Shown here piece after piece: positions 9,469 to 17,466 of a stretch of DNA of 34,389 bases. The notes under the pieces were generated by a model that worked only from the letters and a program-made list of their open reading frames with translations, was not told the DNA's origin and searched no databases. This DNA is from Caballeronia novacaledonica (lineage in GTDB: Bacteria > Pseudomonadota > Gammaproteobacteria > Burkholderiales > Burkholderiaceae): NCBI RefSeq assembly GCF_900258035.1, contig NZ_OGTP01000040.1, forward strand, positions 1-34,389, given 5' to 3'. Within the stretch, counting starts at the first letter, position 1. Each line of letters opens with the position of its first letter. A program made the translations under genes and the position numbers.

Positions 9469-10229
9469 ACGACGCGGATGGCGTCGCGCTCGCGGACGAC
9501 GGCGCGGCGATCGCAGGCTGGTACGGCAAGCTGCCCTCGCTCGGCGATTTCGCGGCGCGCCGGCTCTCCGACGCATTCGTCGCGCCGTGGGACGCGTGGC
9601 TCGCGCAGCGCGTCGCGGAAACGCAGCTCGCGCTCGGCGACGAATGGCTCGCGCTCTATCTCACGTGCCCGGTGTGGCGCTTCTTCGCGATGCCGGGCGC
9701 CATCGCGCCGACGCTCGGGGCGTGCTGGACGGGCGTCGTGATGGCCTCGGTGGATCGCGTCGGGCGGCATTTTCCGTTGACGATCGCGGCGTCGATGCCG
9801 GCGGCGCCATCGACGGGCGGCGAAGTCGCGGCGCTCTGGCAATGGCTCTCGGCGATAGAAAGCGTGGCGCTCGCCGCGCTCGATTTCGATCACAGCATCG
9901 AGCGGCTCGACGCGCAGCTCGCGACGCTGCCGGTGCCGCAGCCGGTATCGCAGGCAGCGCACGCCGGCACGCGCGCCGCCGTGTTGCAGGAGCCGTGGAT
10001 CGTGCAGTCCGCCGCGACGCTGCCCGACGCGCTCGCCCGCACGTTCGCGCCCGTCTGGCAGACGGAGGTCTACGGCATGAGCATGTGGACATCGGCGCAG
10101 AGCGCGCCCGTTTCGAACGATGCGGAGGAAGAACAGGACGCGACGCCGCGCCCGTTCACCATCTGGCCCGTGTACGGCCTGCCCGACACGGCGCTCTTCA
10201 CCACACTGCTGCGGGACTGCGGGTCATGA
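9465..10229 (+). CDS. tagF: T6SS post-translational regulator TagF
   Basis: A 254-residue protein of the TagF (DUF2094) family. The hallmark N-terminus GWYGKLPSLGDFAARRL is present, followed by the conserved WDAWLAQ and the CPVWRFFAMPG segment. TagF represses T6SS assembly, in Pseudomonas and Agrobacterium by sequestering the FHA-domain protein, and works with or against the Thr-phosphorylation pathway. No PppA phosphatase domain is fused to it, unlike some alphaproteobacterial versions. ATGA overlaps link it to tssM upstream and to the kinase downstream, so all three are translationally coupled. GGAG lies five bases before ATG. Confidence 0.93.
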   Translation: MNDADGVALADDGAAIAGWYGKLPSLGDFAARRLSDAFVAPWDAWLAQRVAETQLALGDEWLALYLTCPVWRFFAMPGAIAPTLGACWTGVVMASVDRVGRHFPLTIAASMPAAPSTGGEVAALWQWLSAIESVALAALDFDHSIERLDAQLATLPVPQPVSQAAHAGTRAAVLQEPWIVQSAATLPDALARTFAPVWQTEVYGMSMWTSAQSAPVSNDAEEEQDATPRPFTIWPVYGLPDTALFTTLLRDCGS

Positions 10230-12067
10230 ACGCGACAGGCAGGCTCCCGGGCGAGGACGGCGGCACGACCGGCAACGCCGGCAAGACCGAAACCAATCCT
10301 GGCGACGCCGCCGAGGACAAGACGGTGATCGTCAGCGGCGCGCGCGTGCCGTCGCCCGCCAAACCGGCGATGGCGGAAACCGGCACGCCCGGCGCGCCGC
10401 CGATGCACAGCGTCCTGCCGCCCGGCACGCGGCTCGGCGAATTCGAGATCGTGCGGCTCATCGGCGAAGGCGGCTTCGGCATCGTCTATCTGGCTTTCGA
10501 TACGTCGCTCGATCGCTACGTCGCGGTGAAGGAATACATGCCGGCGGCGCTCGCGTCGCGCGTCGGCGTCACGCAGGTGCAGGTCAAGTCGGAACGCTAC
10601 GAGCCGATGTTCCGCGCCGGGCTCAAGAGCTTCATCAACGACGAGGCGCGGCTGCTCGCGCGTTTCGATCATCAGTCGCTCGTGAAGGTGTATCGCTTCT
10701 GGGAAGCCAACGGCACCGCCTACATGGCGATGCCCTACTACAGGGGCGTGACGCTCAAGGACACGCTCAAGGCGATGAAAAAGCCGCCCGACGAAGTCTG
10801 GTTGCGCGCGCTGCTCACTCCGCTGCTCGACGCGCTCGCGGTGCTGCACGCGTCCGACTGTTTTCATCGCGATATCGCGCCGGACAACATCATCCTTCTG
10901 GAAGGCAGTCACCGGCCCGTGCTGCTCGACTTCGGCGCGGCGCGGCGCGTGATCGGCGACATGACGCAGGCGCTCACGGTGATCCTCAAGCCGGGCTATG
11001 CGCCGATCGAGCAGTACGCCGAAGTGCCGTCGCTGCGGCACGGGCCGTGGACGGATCATTACGCGCTCGCCGCGCTCGTGTATTTCGCGATCTCCGGGCG
11101 AACGCCGCCGCCATCGGTCGGGCGCGTGGTGAAGGACAGCTATCAGCCGCTCGCGAAACTCGCCGCGGGCCGCTATTCGGATCGATTTCTGAAGGCGATC
11201 GATCATGCGCTCGCGGTTTCGCCCGCGCATCGGCCGCAGACCGACCGGCAATTCGCCGCAGAGCTTGGCATCGCGCTCGACGACGCGCCCGATTCGCGCG
11301 CCAGGAGCCGCGCGGGCGCATCGGCGGGGCGCAGGCGCGTCGGCTGGATGATCGGCGCGGCGTGCCTGCTCGCGGCGGCGGGCACGCTCGGCTGGCTCGC
11401 GCCGAAGTTCACGCCGCATCGAACGGCATCCGATCACGTCGCGAGCGCGGCAAGCGCGGCGAGCGTGGCGGCCTCGGCGACGGTCGCCGAGCCTGAGAAA
11501 GCTGCATCGGCGGTCGTCCCGCCGCCGCCCGCGCTGCCGCCGTTCACGCCCGACGGCGAATTCGCGCGCATTGTTTCGCTTGCCGATCCATCGTTCGATG
11601 TGACGGTGGACGTGCCGGTTGCGCGCGCCGTCGTCGACAAGGATTTGCTGCGCTTCGCGCTCACGAGCAATCGCGACGGTTACGTGTACGTGTTCGTCGT
11701 CGATCCGGCGAATCAGTATTTGCAACTGTTCCCGAACGCGCTCGACCGCGACAACCGCATCACCCGCAAGAAGCGTCTCGTGCTGCCGCGTCCGGGCTGG
11801 CCGATGCAGGCGGGCGAGCCGGTCGGCGAAAACCATTTCATCGCGATCGTATCGGCGGCGCCGCGCGACTTTTCGGCGCTCGACTTCGCGCACGACGCCG
11901 TGTTCGCCAGTCTCTCGGCCGAGGCGCAGCATGCGGCCGCCACGCAGCGCACGCTCACGGCGTCGCCCTTCGCGGGCAAACCGTCGTGCGACGAGAAGGC
12001 CGCGTCGTGCCCCGTCGCATACGGCGCGGCGGCGTTCAAAATCGACGTCGTCCGTTCGTCTAAATAG
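10226..12067 (+). CDS. T6SS-linked membrane Ser/Thr protein kinase with periplasmic DUF4384-like domain
   Basis: A 613-residue PpkA/Stk-type kinase. A disordered tail (1-65) carries DKTVIV. The kinase domain covers about 70-335, with glycine loop GEGGFGIVY (80-88), VAVKEY with K102, catalytic loop HRDIAPDN (D216) and DFGAAR (D235). A single membrane helix lies near 372-392 (MIGAACLLAAAGTLGWL), followed by an Ala/Pro linker. The periplasmic domain (about 440-610) resembles DUF4384, with NRDGYVYVF and YLQLFPN. In T6SS clusters such kinases phosphorylate FHA proteins or TssL to trigger assembly. The usual catalytic-loop lysine is Ala here, a variant I believe recurs in bacterial HRDIAPDN kinases. 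PpkA of Pseudomonas has a VWA sensor instead, so I give no gene symbol. The start overlaps tagF stop by four bases. Confidence 0.9.
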   Translation: MNATGRLPGEDGGTTGNAGKTETNPGDAAEDKTVIVSGARVPSPAKPAMAETGTPGAPPMHSVLPPGTRLGEFEIVRLIGEGGFGIVYLAFDTSLDRYVAVKEYMPAALASRVGVTQVQVKSERYEPMFRAGLKSFINDEARLLARFDHQSLVKVYRFWEANGTAYMAMPYYRGVTLKDTLKAMKKPPDEVWLRALLTPLLDALAVLHASDCFHRDIAPDNIILLEGSHRPVLLDFGAARRVIGDMTQALTVILKPGYAPIEQYAEVPSLRHGPWTDHYALAALVYFAISGRTPPPSVGRVVKDSYQPLAKLAAGRYSDRFLKAIDHALAVSPAHRPQTDRQFAAELGIALDDAPDSRARSRAGASAGRRRVGWMIGAACLLAAAGTLGWLAPKFTPHRTASDHVASAASAASVAASATVAEPEKAASAVVPPPPALPPFTPDGEFARIVSLADPSFDVTVDVPVARAVVDKDLLRFALTSNRDGYVYVFVVDPANQYLQLFPNALDRDNRITRKKRLVLPRPGWPMQAGEPVGENHFIAIVSAAPRDFSALDFAHDAVFASLSAEAQHAAATQRTLTASPFAGKPSCDEKAASCPVAYGAAAFKIDVVRSSK

Positions 12068-12123
12068 CGGCATCACCTCCGAAGACCAGGCATCCGGCGC
12101 TTCGGCCGCGAGACGAGGGCATC

Positions 12124-13890
12124 ATGGCGACACGAACGAAGCGGCTGTCGATCACTTGCGGCGACGCACGCGCGCCGGCGCGTCCGCGCGCCGCGCTCGC
12201 CATGTTCGTGGCCGTGGCGCTCGCCGGATGCGCGGGCACGCCGCCCGCGCCCGTCGCGCGAGACGACCGGCCCGCGTCGATGACGTCATCGCCGAACGAC
12301 GACGACGCGCGCATGGTCAGCACGATTGGCCCCGAGCCCGGCATCGCGAATCCGATGCCGGCGAGCCCGTCGGCATCGATCGTCGACAAGGCGACGCCTT
12401 TCGCGACGAAGAACGCGCTCTACACGCCCGTGCCCTTTTCGAGCCTGCCCGGCTGGGGCGCCGACAACGTCGCCGAATCCTGGGACGCGTTCCGGCGCAG
12501 TTGCGGCGTGCTGGGCGGCAAGCCGGCGTGGGCCGCGCCGTGCGCGGCGTCGCGCAATATCGCCGCGACGAACAGCGCCGCCATCCGCCGCTTCTTTGAG
12601 GACAACTTTACGGTCTATCAGATACGCAACGTCGACAAGTCCGCGCGCGGCGTGCTGACCGGCTATTACGAGCCGATCCTGAAGGGCAGCCGGGAGCGGC
12701 GCCCGCCGTTCGTCTATCCCGTCTATGGCGTGCCGACCGACATGCTGTTCCTCGACGCGCGGCGTCTGCCGCCGGGCGCGCGCGGGACGCCCGTTCCGGC
12801 GCGCATCGAAGGGCGCAATGTCGTGCCGCTTTCCACCGTGTCGATGAGCGGCAAGACTTACACGCTGCGCGTCGGCGACACGATGCCGGACATCCGCGAC
12901 AAGAAGCTGAGACTGCGCCGCGACGGCGCGGATATCGTGCCCTACTACTCCCGCGCGGAGATCGAGCGGGGTTTGAGCAAGGCGCCCGTTCTCGCCTATG
13001 TGGAAGACCCCGCGATGCTCTATTCTATGCAGTTACAGGGCGCCGGAAAGATCGTGCTGCCGGACGGCAAAACCGTCATCCGGCTCGCCTATGCAGAGCA
13101 GAACGGTTTCGCGTTCAATCCGCCGATCGCGAGTGCGGGAACGAAGGGTCGCAAAATTCTGGTGCGGGGCGTCGAGATCGATCTGGAAGAAGGCACCGTG
13201 AGCACGCAGAACACCCAAAATAATGCCGACGAAGCGCCCCAGTCCTCGCTATTGCGCGGCGCGCAAGACCCGGCTCCCGCCGCGTCGAACGGCGACGCCG
13301 GGTCCGCGCCCGAATCGCCGCTGCTGCGCGGCTTCAATCTCGCGAAGAGCGCCGCCGCGCATCCGTCGCGCGTGAGCGCGCCATCGGCGGGTTCGTCCGC
13401 CGCGCCTGCGCCCGCGCCGTCGCTCGCGGGCGCCGCGCCGATCGGCTATACCTTCGCGGCGTCGGACCCGAGCTACGTGTTCTTCCGCACGATCCCCGAT
13501 TCGCCCGCCGGCCCTATCGGCGCACTCGGCGTGCCGCTTTCCGCGGGACGCTCGGCGGCCATCGATCCGCGCACGACGCCGCTCGGCGCGCCGGTTTTCA
13601 TCAACGCGAGCGAGGGTTCGGGCGGCTCCGTCACGCGTCTTCTGATGGCGCAGGACGCGGGCGGCGCGATACGCGGCGCCGTGCGCGCCGATTACTTCTT
13701 CGGCACCGGGCCGCAGGCGCAGCAGCAGGCGAGCCGGATGAAGCAGCCCGCGCAGATGTGGGTGCTCTTGCCCAAAGGACTCCGGATTTCCGCGAAAGAA
13801 ACCGGCGTGCGCGTGCGCGGCGGACCCATGATGCCGAGCGCCGATTGCGTCGTGAGCGATCCGGAGCTGTGCGTCGACGATACACAATGA
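12124..13890 (+). CDS. mltA: Membrane-bound lytic murein transglycosylase A (MltA) with central insertion
   Basis: A 588-residue lipoprotein with lipobox LAGC near residue 36. The MltA barrel begins at about 100 and includes VLTGYYEPILKG and MQLQGAGKIVLPDG. A 3D domain follows at about 445-570. Its three aspartates are visible as D481 (AIDPRTTPLG), D511 (AQDAGGAIRG) and D523 (ADYFFGTG). MltA cleaves peptidoglycan to 1,6-anhydromuropeptides in the periplasm. Residues about 359-440 are an Ala/Pro/Ser-rich insertion with the repeated SxLLRG motif. Together with a long N-terminal tail this makes the protein much longer than E. coli MltA (about 365 residues). It lies 56 bases after the T6SS kinase on the same strand, which suggests, but does not prove, cell-wall opening for the secretion system. 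GAGGG sits just before the ATG. Confidence 0.93.
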   Translation: MATRTKRLSITCGDARAPARPRAALAMFVAVALAGCAGTPPAPVARDDRPASMTSSPNDDDARMVSTIGPEPGIANPMPASPSASIVDKATPFATKNALYTPVPFSSLPGWGADNVAESWDAFRRSCGVLGGKPAWAAPCAASRNIAATNSAAIRRFFEDNFTVYQIRNVDKSARGVLTGYYEPILKGSRERRPPFVYPVYGVPTDMLFLDARRLPPGARGTPVPARIEGRNVVPLSTVSMSGKTYTLRVGDTMPDIRDKKLRLRRDGADIVPYYSRAEIERGLSKAPVLAYVEDPAMLYSMQLQGAGKIVLPDGKTVIRLAYAEQNGFAFNPPIASAGTKGRKILVRGVEIDLEEGTVSTQNTQNNADEAPQSSLLRGAQDPAPAASNGDAGSAPESPLLRGFNLAKSAAAHPSRVSAPSAGSSAAPAPAPSLAGAAPIGYTFAASDPSYVFFRTIPDSPAGPIGALGVPLSAGRSAAIDPRTTPLGAPVFINASEGSGGSVTRLLMAQDAGGAIRGAVRADYFFGTGPQAQQQASRMKQPAQMWVLLPKGLRISAKETGVRVRGGPMMPSADCVVSDPELCVDDTQ

Positions 13891-13926
13891 GAAGCGCGCG
13901 CTGAACGCGTCCTAGCGGGAGAGAAC

Positions 13927-14631
13927 ATGAGGTTTCTCGTCGCCGATGACCACGAACTGATCCGCCAGGCCGTCAAGTCGCTGTTGCGCGGAATCGATCC
14001 CGACGCGCAGTTCGACGAAGCCGACACTTGGGAAACGCTCGCCGCCGCCGCGCGCCCGGAAGCGAACCACGATCTCGCGATCGTCGATCTGCATATGTCC
14101 GGCATGGCGAGCGCGTCGTCGCTGACGGCGCTATTGAAGGCGAATCCGGCGTTGCCGCTCGTGGTGCTGTCGGCGGAAGAATCCGTCGACGAGATGCGCG
14201 CCGTGCTCGCCGCCGGCGCGCTCGGCTTCGTGCCCAAGCGCGAGCCGGCCAACGTGATGGTCAAGGCGATCGAGCTCGTGCTGTCCGGCGGCGCGTATGT
14301 GCCGATCGAAGCGCTGAGCCTCATCGACCCGACGCCCGCGCGGCTCGCCCGCCAGAGCGCCGCCGAGCGCGCGCGTCCCATCACGCATGCAACGGCCGCG
14401 CTCGCGCCGCATCATCTACATTTGATGGAAAACCTGTCGCCGCGCCAGCGCGAAATCATGCGGCTCGTGCATCGCGGCTGCACGAACAAGATGATCGCGC
14501 GCGAACTGCAAGTGGCCGAAGGCACGGTGAAAGTGCATCTCTCCGTGATCTTTCGCGCGCTCGGCGTGCATAACCGGTCGTCGGCGATCGCGCTCATCAA
14601 CGGCTGGCTGCAAGGCGGACGCACGCTCTGA
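13927..14631 (+). CDS. NarL/FixJ-family response regulator (REC plus LuxR helix-turn-helix)
   Basis: A 234-residue two-component regulator. The receiver domain (1-118) has the acidic pair D7/D8 (VADDHE), phospho-acceptor D54 (IVDLHM), and K104 in FVPKRE. A linker follows, then a LuxR-type DNA-binding domain at about 165-230 (LSPRQREIMRLV, with TNKMIARELQVAEGTVKVHL as the recognition region). The GGGAGAG ribosome site is strong. It begins 36 bases after mltA on the same strand, so it may be the last gene of the T6SS-mltA transcript. It converges with the hybrid kinase that ends 14 bases away, its most likely partner. The target genes are not shown by the sequence; the divergent sigma-like gene with its palindrome is a candidate. 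Confidence 0.93.
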   Translation: MRFLVADDHELIRQAVKSLLRGIDPDAQFDEADTWETLAAAARPEANHDLAIVDLHMSGMASASSLTALLKANPALPLVVLSAEESVDEMRAVLAAGALGFVPKREPANVMVKAIELVLSGGAYVPIEALSLIDPTPARLARQSAAERARPITHATAALAPHHLHLMENLSPRQREIMRLVHRGCTNKMIARELQVAEGTVKVHLSVIFRALGVHNRSSAIALINGWLQGGRTL

Positions 14632-14645
14632 GCGATGCGCGCGGC

Positions 14646-16421
14646 TCACGCCGCCTCGTCTTGCCCGTGCGGCTGGAGCAGCATGTCGAGCGTGCGGCGC
14701 AGGCGCGTCGGCGTCACCGGCTTGTGCAGGATCGGCAAGCCTTCGGCCGCGAGCGCCGCGAGTCCGGGCGACGCCATGTCGCCGGTAATCACGACGCTCA
14801 CCGGCTTGCCGTGGCCGCGCCGCCGCAACGCTTCGCGCACCGCCTGAAGCACCTCGGCGCCGGTCTCGTGGCGATCGATCTGGTAGTCGCACAAGAGCGC
14901 GTCGGGCACGAAGCCGTCGGAGATCGCGCGCACGGCGGCCAGTTCGTCGCGGCAGCCGCGCACGATGCAGCCCCAGCGCGTCAGCAGCGCGCCGAGCGCG
15001 TCGAGATTCGCGGGATCGTCGTCGACGCACAGAATGCGGCGTCCTTCGATGCATCCGCCCGCCGACGGCGGCGCGCACAGGCTCGACGTGATGAGGCTCG
15101 CATCGCCGAAGCGGACCGGCACGCGAATGGTCGTGCCGCGGCCGGGCTCCGAGCGCAGCGTCGGTTCGCCGCCGAGCAGGCGCGTGAGACGCCGCACCGT
15201 CGCGAGCCCGAGACCGTGACCCTGGCGTGCGCCATGCTGCGGCAGCGGCGCCTGATAGAAGTCCTCGAAAACCAGCGCATGCTCGTGCGACTCGATGCCG
15301 ATGCCCGAATCGCGCACTTCGACATGACAGCGCTCGGGATCGCAGCCGTGCCGCACGCCGATCCAGATCGAGCCGCGCTCGGTGTATCGCACGGCGTTCG
15401 ACACCAGATTGCCGATCACGCGTTCGAGCAGCACAGGGTCCGTGAACGCGACGCACCGCGTGGGCGCGATGCGCAGCGCCAGCCCTTTCTCGGCGGCGGC
15501 GGGCCGGAATTGCCGGTCGATGCGCGCGAGCAGTTCGGAAAGCCGGAAGTGCTGCGGAATGACCTGCGTCACGCCGCTTTCGATGCGCGCGAGATCCAGC
15601 ACCTGATTGAAGAGCTGATTCAACGCCTCGACATTGGCGATGATGTGCTGCGCGGCTTCATCGCGTTCCTGCGCGCTGGCGCCGCTTTCGCTGAGCGCCT
15701 GCGCGAGCAGTCCGATCGCGTGCAGCGGCTGGCGCAGGTCATGACTCGCGGCCGCGAAAAAGCGCGTCTTCGCACGGCTCGCTTCCTCGATCACGCTTTT
15801 CTGAATGGCGATGGTTTCCGCCTGCCGCTCCTGATGCAAGCGCGCCTCGACGATGCCCCGAAAGAGTCCGCGATACTGCGACCCGAACACGTGCACGGCG
15901 GCGACGAACACCGCGAGCACGACGCCCAGCTCGAAGCGGCCGTGATCGGGCCAGGTCAGGCTCATGACCGTGACGGGCAGAAGCAGCGTGAGCACCGCGC
16001 CCGACAGGTTGAGCAGATTCAGTCCGTTCGAAACGAAAGCGAGCGCGGCCAGCGTGACGAGCAGAACGGCCTGCGCGGCGACGAGCGCGGCCGATTCGCT
16101 TCGGAACGCGAAACAGATGGCGATGCCGGGCGCCGCGTGCAGCAGCACGTTGCGCAACGCGTGCAGACGGATCCAGCGGCGGGCATCGAAACGCAGCGGA
16201 TCGCGCTGTCGCCAGTGCCAGAGACAAATCGCGAAACAGTTCGCAATGCCATAAAAAATCATGCACCAGAACACGGGCTGCCCCGGACGCGCGTCCGGCA
16301 GACAGGACGCGCCCAGCAGCGCAATGGAACACGCGTGCGCGATGAACGCGACGGGATCCGCCGCGTAGAGCGCGTTCGCGAGATCCTCGTCGATCTCGCC
16401 ATGCTCACGATCGCCTTGCAT
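14646..16421 (-). CDS. Hybrid sensor histidine kinase with multi-helix membrane sensor
   Basis: A 591-residue protein. Residues 1-185 contain about six hydrophobic segments and no recognisable periplasmic sensor domain. A short coiled region leads to the HisKA domain with H227 in AAASHDLRQPLHAIG. The HATPase_c domain follows, with NLVSNAVRYT, DSGIGI and GHGLGLATV. A C-terminal receiver (about 461-585) has acidic VDDD, acceptor D512 (LLCDYQ) and K567. The HDLRQPLHA form of the H-box is common in hybrid kinases paired with LuxR-type regulators. The receiver could modulate autokinase activity or pass phosphate to the convergent regulator; no Hpt domain is visible here. ATG at 16421 has AAGGA six bases upstream. 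Confidence 0.93.
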   Translation of the reverse strand: MQGDREHGEIDEDLANALYAADPVAFIAHACSIALLGASCLPDARPGQPVFWCMIFYGIANCFAICLWHWRQRDPLRFDARRWIRLHALRNVLLHAAPGIAICFAFRSESAALVAAQAVLLVTLAALAFVSNGLNLLNLSGAVLTLLLPVTVMSLTWPDHGRFELGVVLAVFVAAVHVFGSQYRGLFRGIVEARLHQERQAETIAIQKSVIEEASRAKTRFFAAASHDLRQPLHAIGLLAQALSESGASAQERDEAAQHIIANVEALNQLFNQVLDLARIESGVTQVIPQHFRLSELLARIDRQFRPAAAEKGLALRIAPTRCVAFTDPVLLERVIGNLVSNAVRYTERGSIWIGVRHGCDPERCHVEVRDSGIGIESHEHALVFEDFYQAPLPQHGARQGHGLGLATVRRLTRLLGGEPTLRSEPGRGTTIRVPVRFGDASLITSSLCAPPSAGGCIEGRRILCVDDDPANLDALGALLTRWGCIVRGCRDELAAVRAISDGFVPDALLCDYQIDRHETGAEVLQAVREALRRRGHGKPVSVVITGDMASPGLAALAAEGLPILHKPVTPTRLRRTLDMLLQPHGQDEAA

Positions 16422-16547
16422 CGGTCATCCTTTGTGCGTTGTTTGCTTCGGGTGACGTCAGGCATCAGGCGGACGTGGCGAGGCTGCGGCGGCCCGGCCG
16501 CTCGCGCGATTCCACTGGTCCTCTGCTTGACCGGTTTACCCAAAAGT

Positions 16548-16568
16548 TTAGTCAACGGATATGACTAA
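16548..16568. promoter_or_regulatory. Palindromic operator-like site upstream of the sigma-like gene
   Basis: A perfect seven-base inverted repeat, TTAGTCA-N7-TGACTAA, lies in a locally AT-rich stretch of an otherwise GC-rich divergent region. Its centre, about 16558, is roughly 50 bases upstream of the expected transcription start of the rightward gene. That is where an activator dimer commonly binds. The binding protein is unknown; the nearby NarL-type regulator is an inference. Confidence 0.5.
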
Positions 16569-16575
16569 TTCCATA

Positions 16576-16604
16576 TTGGTCGTTCCATAGGAGAAAACCA
16601 TACT
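16576..16604 (+). promoter_or_regulatory. Candidate weak sigma-70-like promoter for the sigma-like gene
   Basis: TTGGTC at 16576-16581 and CATACT at 16599-16604 are spaced by 17 bases. The -35 box is poor (three of six consensus bases) and the -10 box is moderate (four of six). This fits an activator-dependent promoter with the palindrome just upstream. Transcription would begin near 16611, about 30-45 bases before the start codon. Confidence 0.3.
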
Positions 16605-16639
16605 CATCACGTTGCCACCTATCTGAGGGGATTGACAAC

Positions 16640-17419
16640 GTGGAGACCTTGACAATGATTCCCGTCCCCGAGACGGGCGCGCCTTCGATGCTCACCGACC
16701 TGTGGCGCAGGCGCACGCAACTGTCGCAGGACGAAATGGCGTCCATCTACAAGCTCGTGAAGGGTGCGTTGCGCAGCTATCATCCGCCCGAGCTGCAGTC
16801 GCTCAAGGAGGACAAGGAGGAACTGGTCGCGCAGTTCATCTATTCGAAAGTGCTGCGGCTCGAACCGGGACACGGCGAATCGCACGCGAGCGAGCAGAGC
16901 GCGCCGTCGAGCGGCTACGCCGTATGCACGTATTTCAGGCGCTTTCTGATCGATTGCTTGCGCAGCGCGAGCTATCAGCGCGACGTGTCGATGGAGCTCG
17001 ACGGCATCGTGCAGCAAGTCGACGAGCGCGCGCACGCCGTCGACGATCCGGTCGAATCCGTGCTGATGCAATACGGGCTCGACGAAGCGCGCGTGCGGCG
17101 TCTCGCGCGCGCCTTCATCGACGATCTCGACAAATACGAGCAACTCGTGCTCGCGGGCACGCTCGGCTGGTGTTCGGGCGACAAAGGCGGCCTCTTCGGG
17201 CTGGCGACGCGGCATCACATCCCTTCGTACCACTATCGGGCGGTGAGGCTCGGCGTCACGCTCAAGAAGTCGGCGCAAAGCGCGGATTTCGCCGCGACGA
17301 AGATCGGCCGATGGATCGGCGGCGTGCTCGGCATCGCGATCAGCGCGGAGAATCAGTCCGCCATTCTGCTCGTGCTCAATCTGCTGGCGGTGGAGTCGAG
17401 TCAGAGCGTGCCTGCGTGA
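16640..17419 (+). CDS. Uncharacterised protein with sigma-factor-like layout
   Basis: A 259-residue cytoplasmic protein without signal peptide or membrane helix. The start is GTG 16640 (GAGGGG nine bases upstream) or ATG 16655 (GGAG nine bases upstream); the choice is open. I do not recognise a named family. The order of motifs resembles sigma-70 factors: EELVAQFIYSKVLRL and YFRRFLIDCLRS look like region 2. After an acidic linker, LDKYEQLVLAGTL and IPSYHYRAVRLGVTLKK look like region 4 with a helix-turn-helix. Similarity is weak and inferred by eye, so it may instead be a degenerate or anti-activator relative. It is divergent from the hybrid kinase and 2 kb past the T6SS-mltA-regulator set, which suggests a regulatory role there. 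Confidence 0.6.
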   Translation: METLTMIPVPETGAPSMLTDLWRRRTQLSQDEMASIYKLVKGALRSYHPPELQSLKEDKEELVAQFIYSKVLRLEPGHGESHASEQSAPSSGYAVCTYFRRFLIDCLRSASYQRDVSMELDGIVQQVDERAHAVDDPVESVLMQYGLDEARVRRLARAFIDDLDKYEQLVLAGTLGWCSGDKGGLFGLATRHHIPSYHYRAVRLGVTLKKSAQSADFAATKIGRWIGGVLGIAISAENQSAILLVLNLLAVESSQSVPA

Positions 17420-17440
17420 GCGGCGCACGCTTCGCATCGC

Positions 17441-17466
17441 GGCCGACCGTGGCGGTACGGTCGGCC
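17441..17466. terminator. Perfect 10-bp stem-loop between convergent genes
   Basis: GGCCGACCGT and its exact complement ACGGTCGGCC enclose a six-base loop, 21 bases after the stop of the sigma-like gene. There is no T-run on either side, so it is not a canonical intrinsic terminator. It may act as a 3'-end stabilising or Rho-assisted element. The rest of the 233-base gap (17420-17652) shows no gene. Confidence 0.5.

Noticed and set aside
13199..13350. Tandem repeat or recombination scar in mltA
   Set aside because: The two SxLLRG motifs are short and the DNA between them differs, so this is a protein-level linker repeat at most.
12124..13890. MltA as a secreted T6SS peptidoglycan-degrading effector
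   Set aside because: It has a lipobox and the complete housekeeping MltA architecture, and no immunity gene lies next to it.
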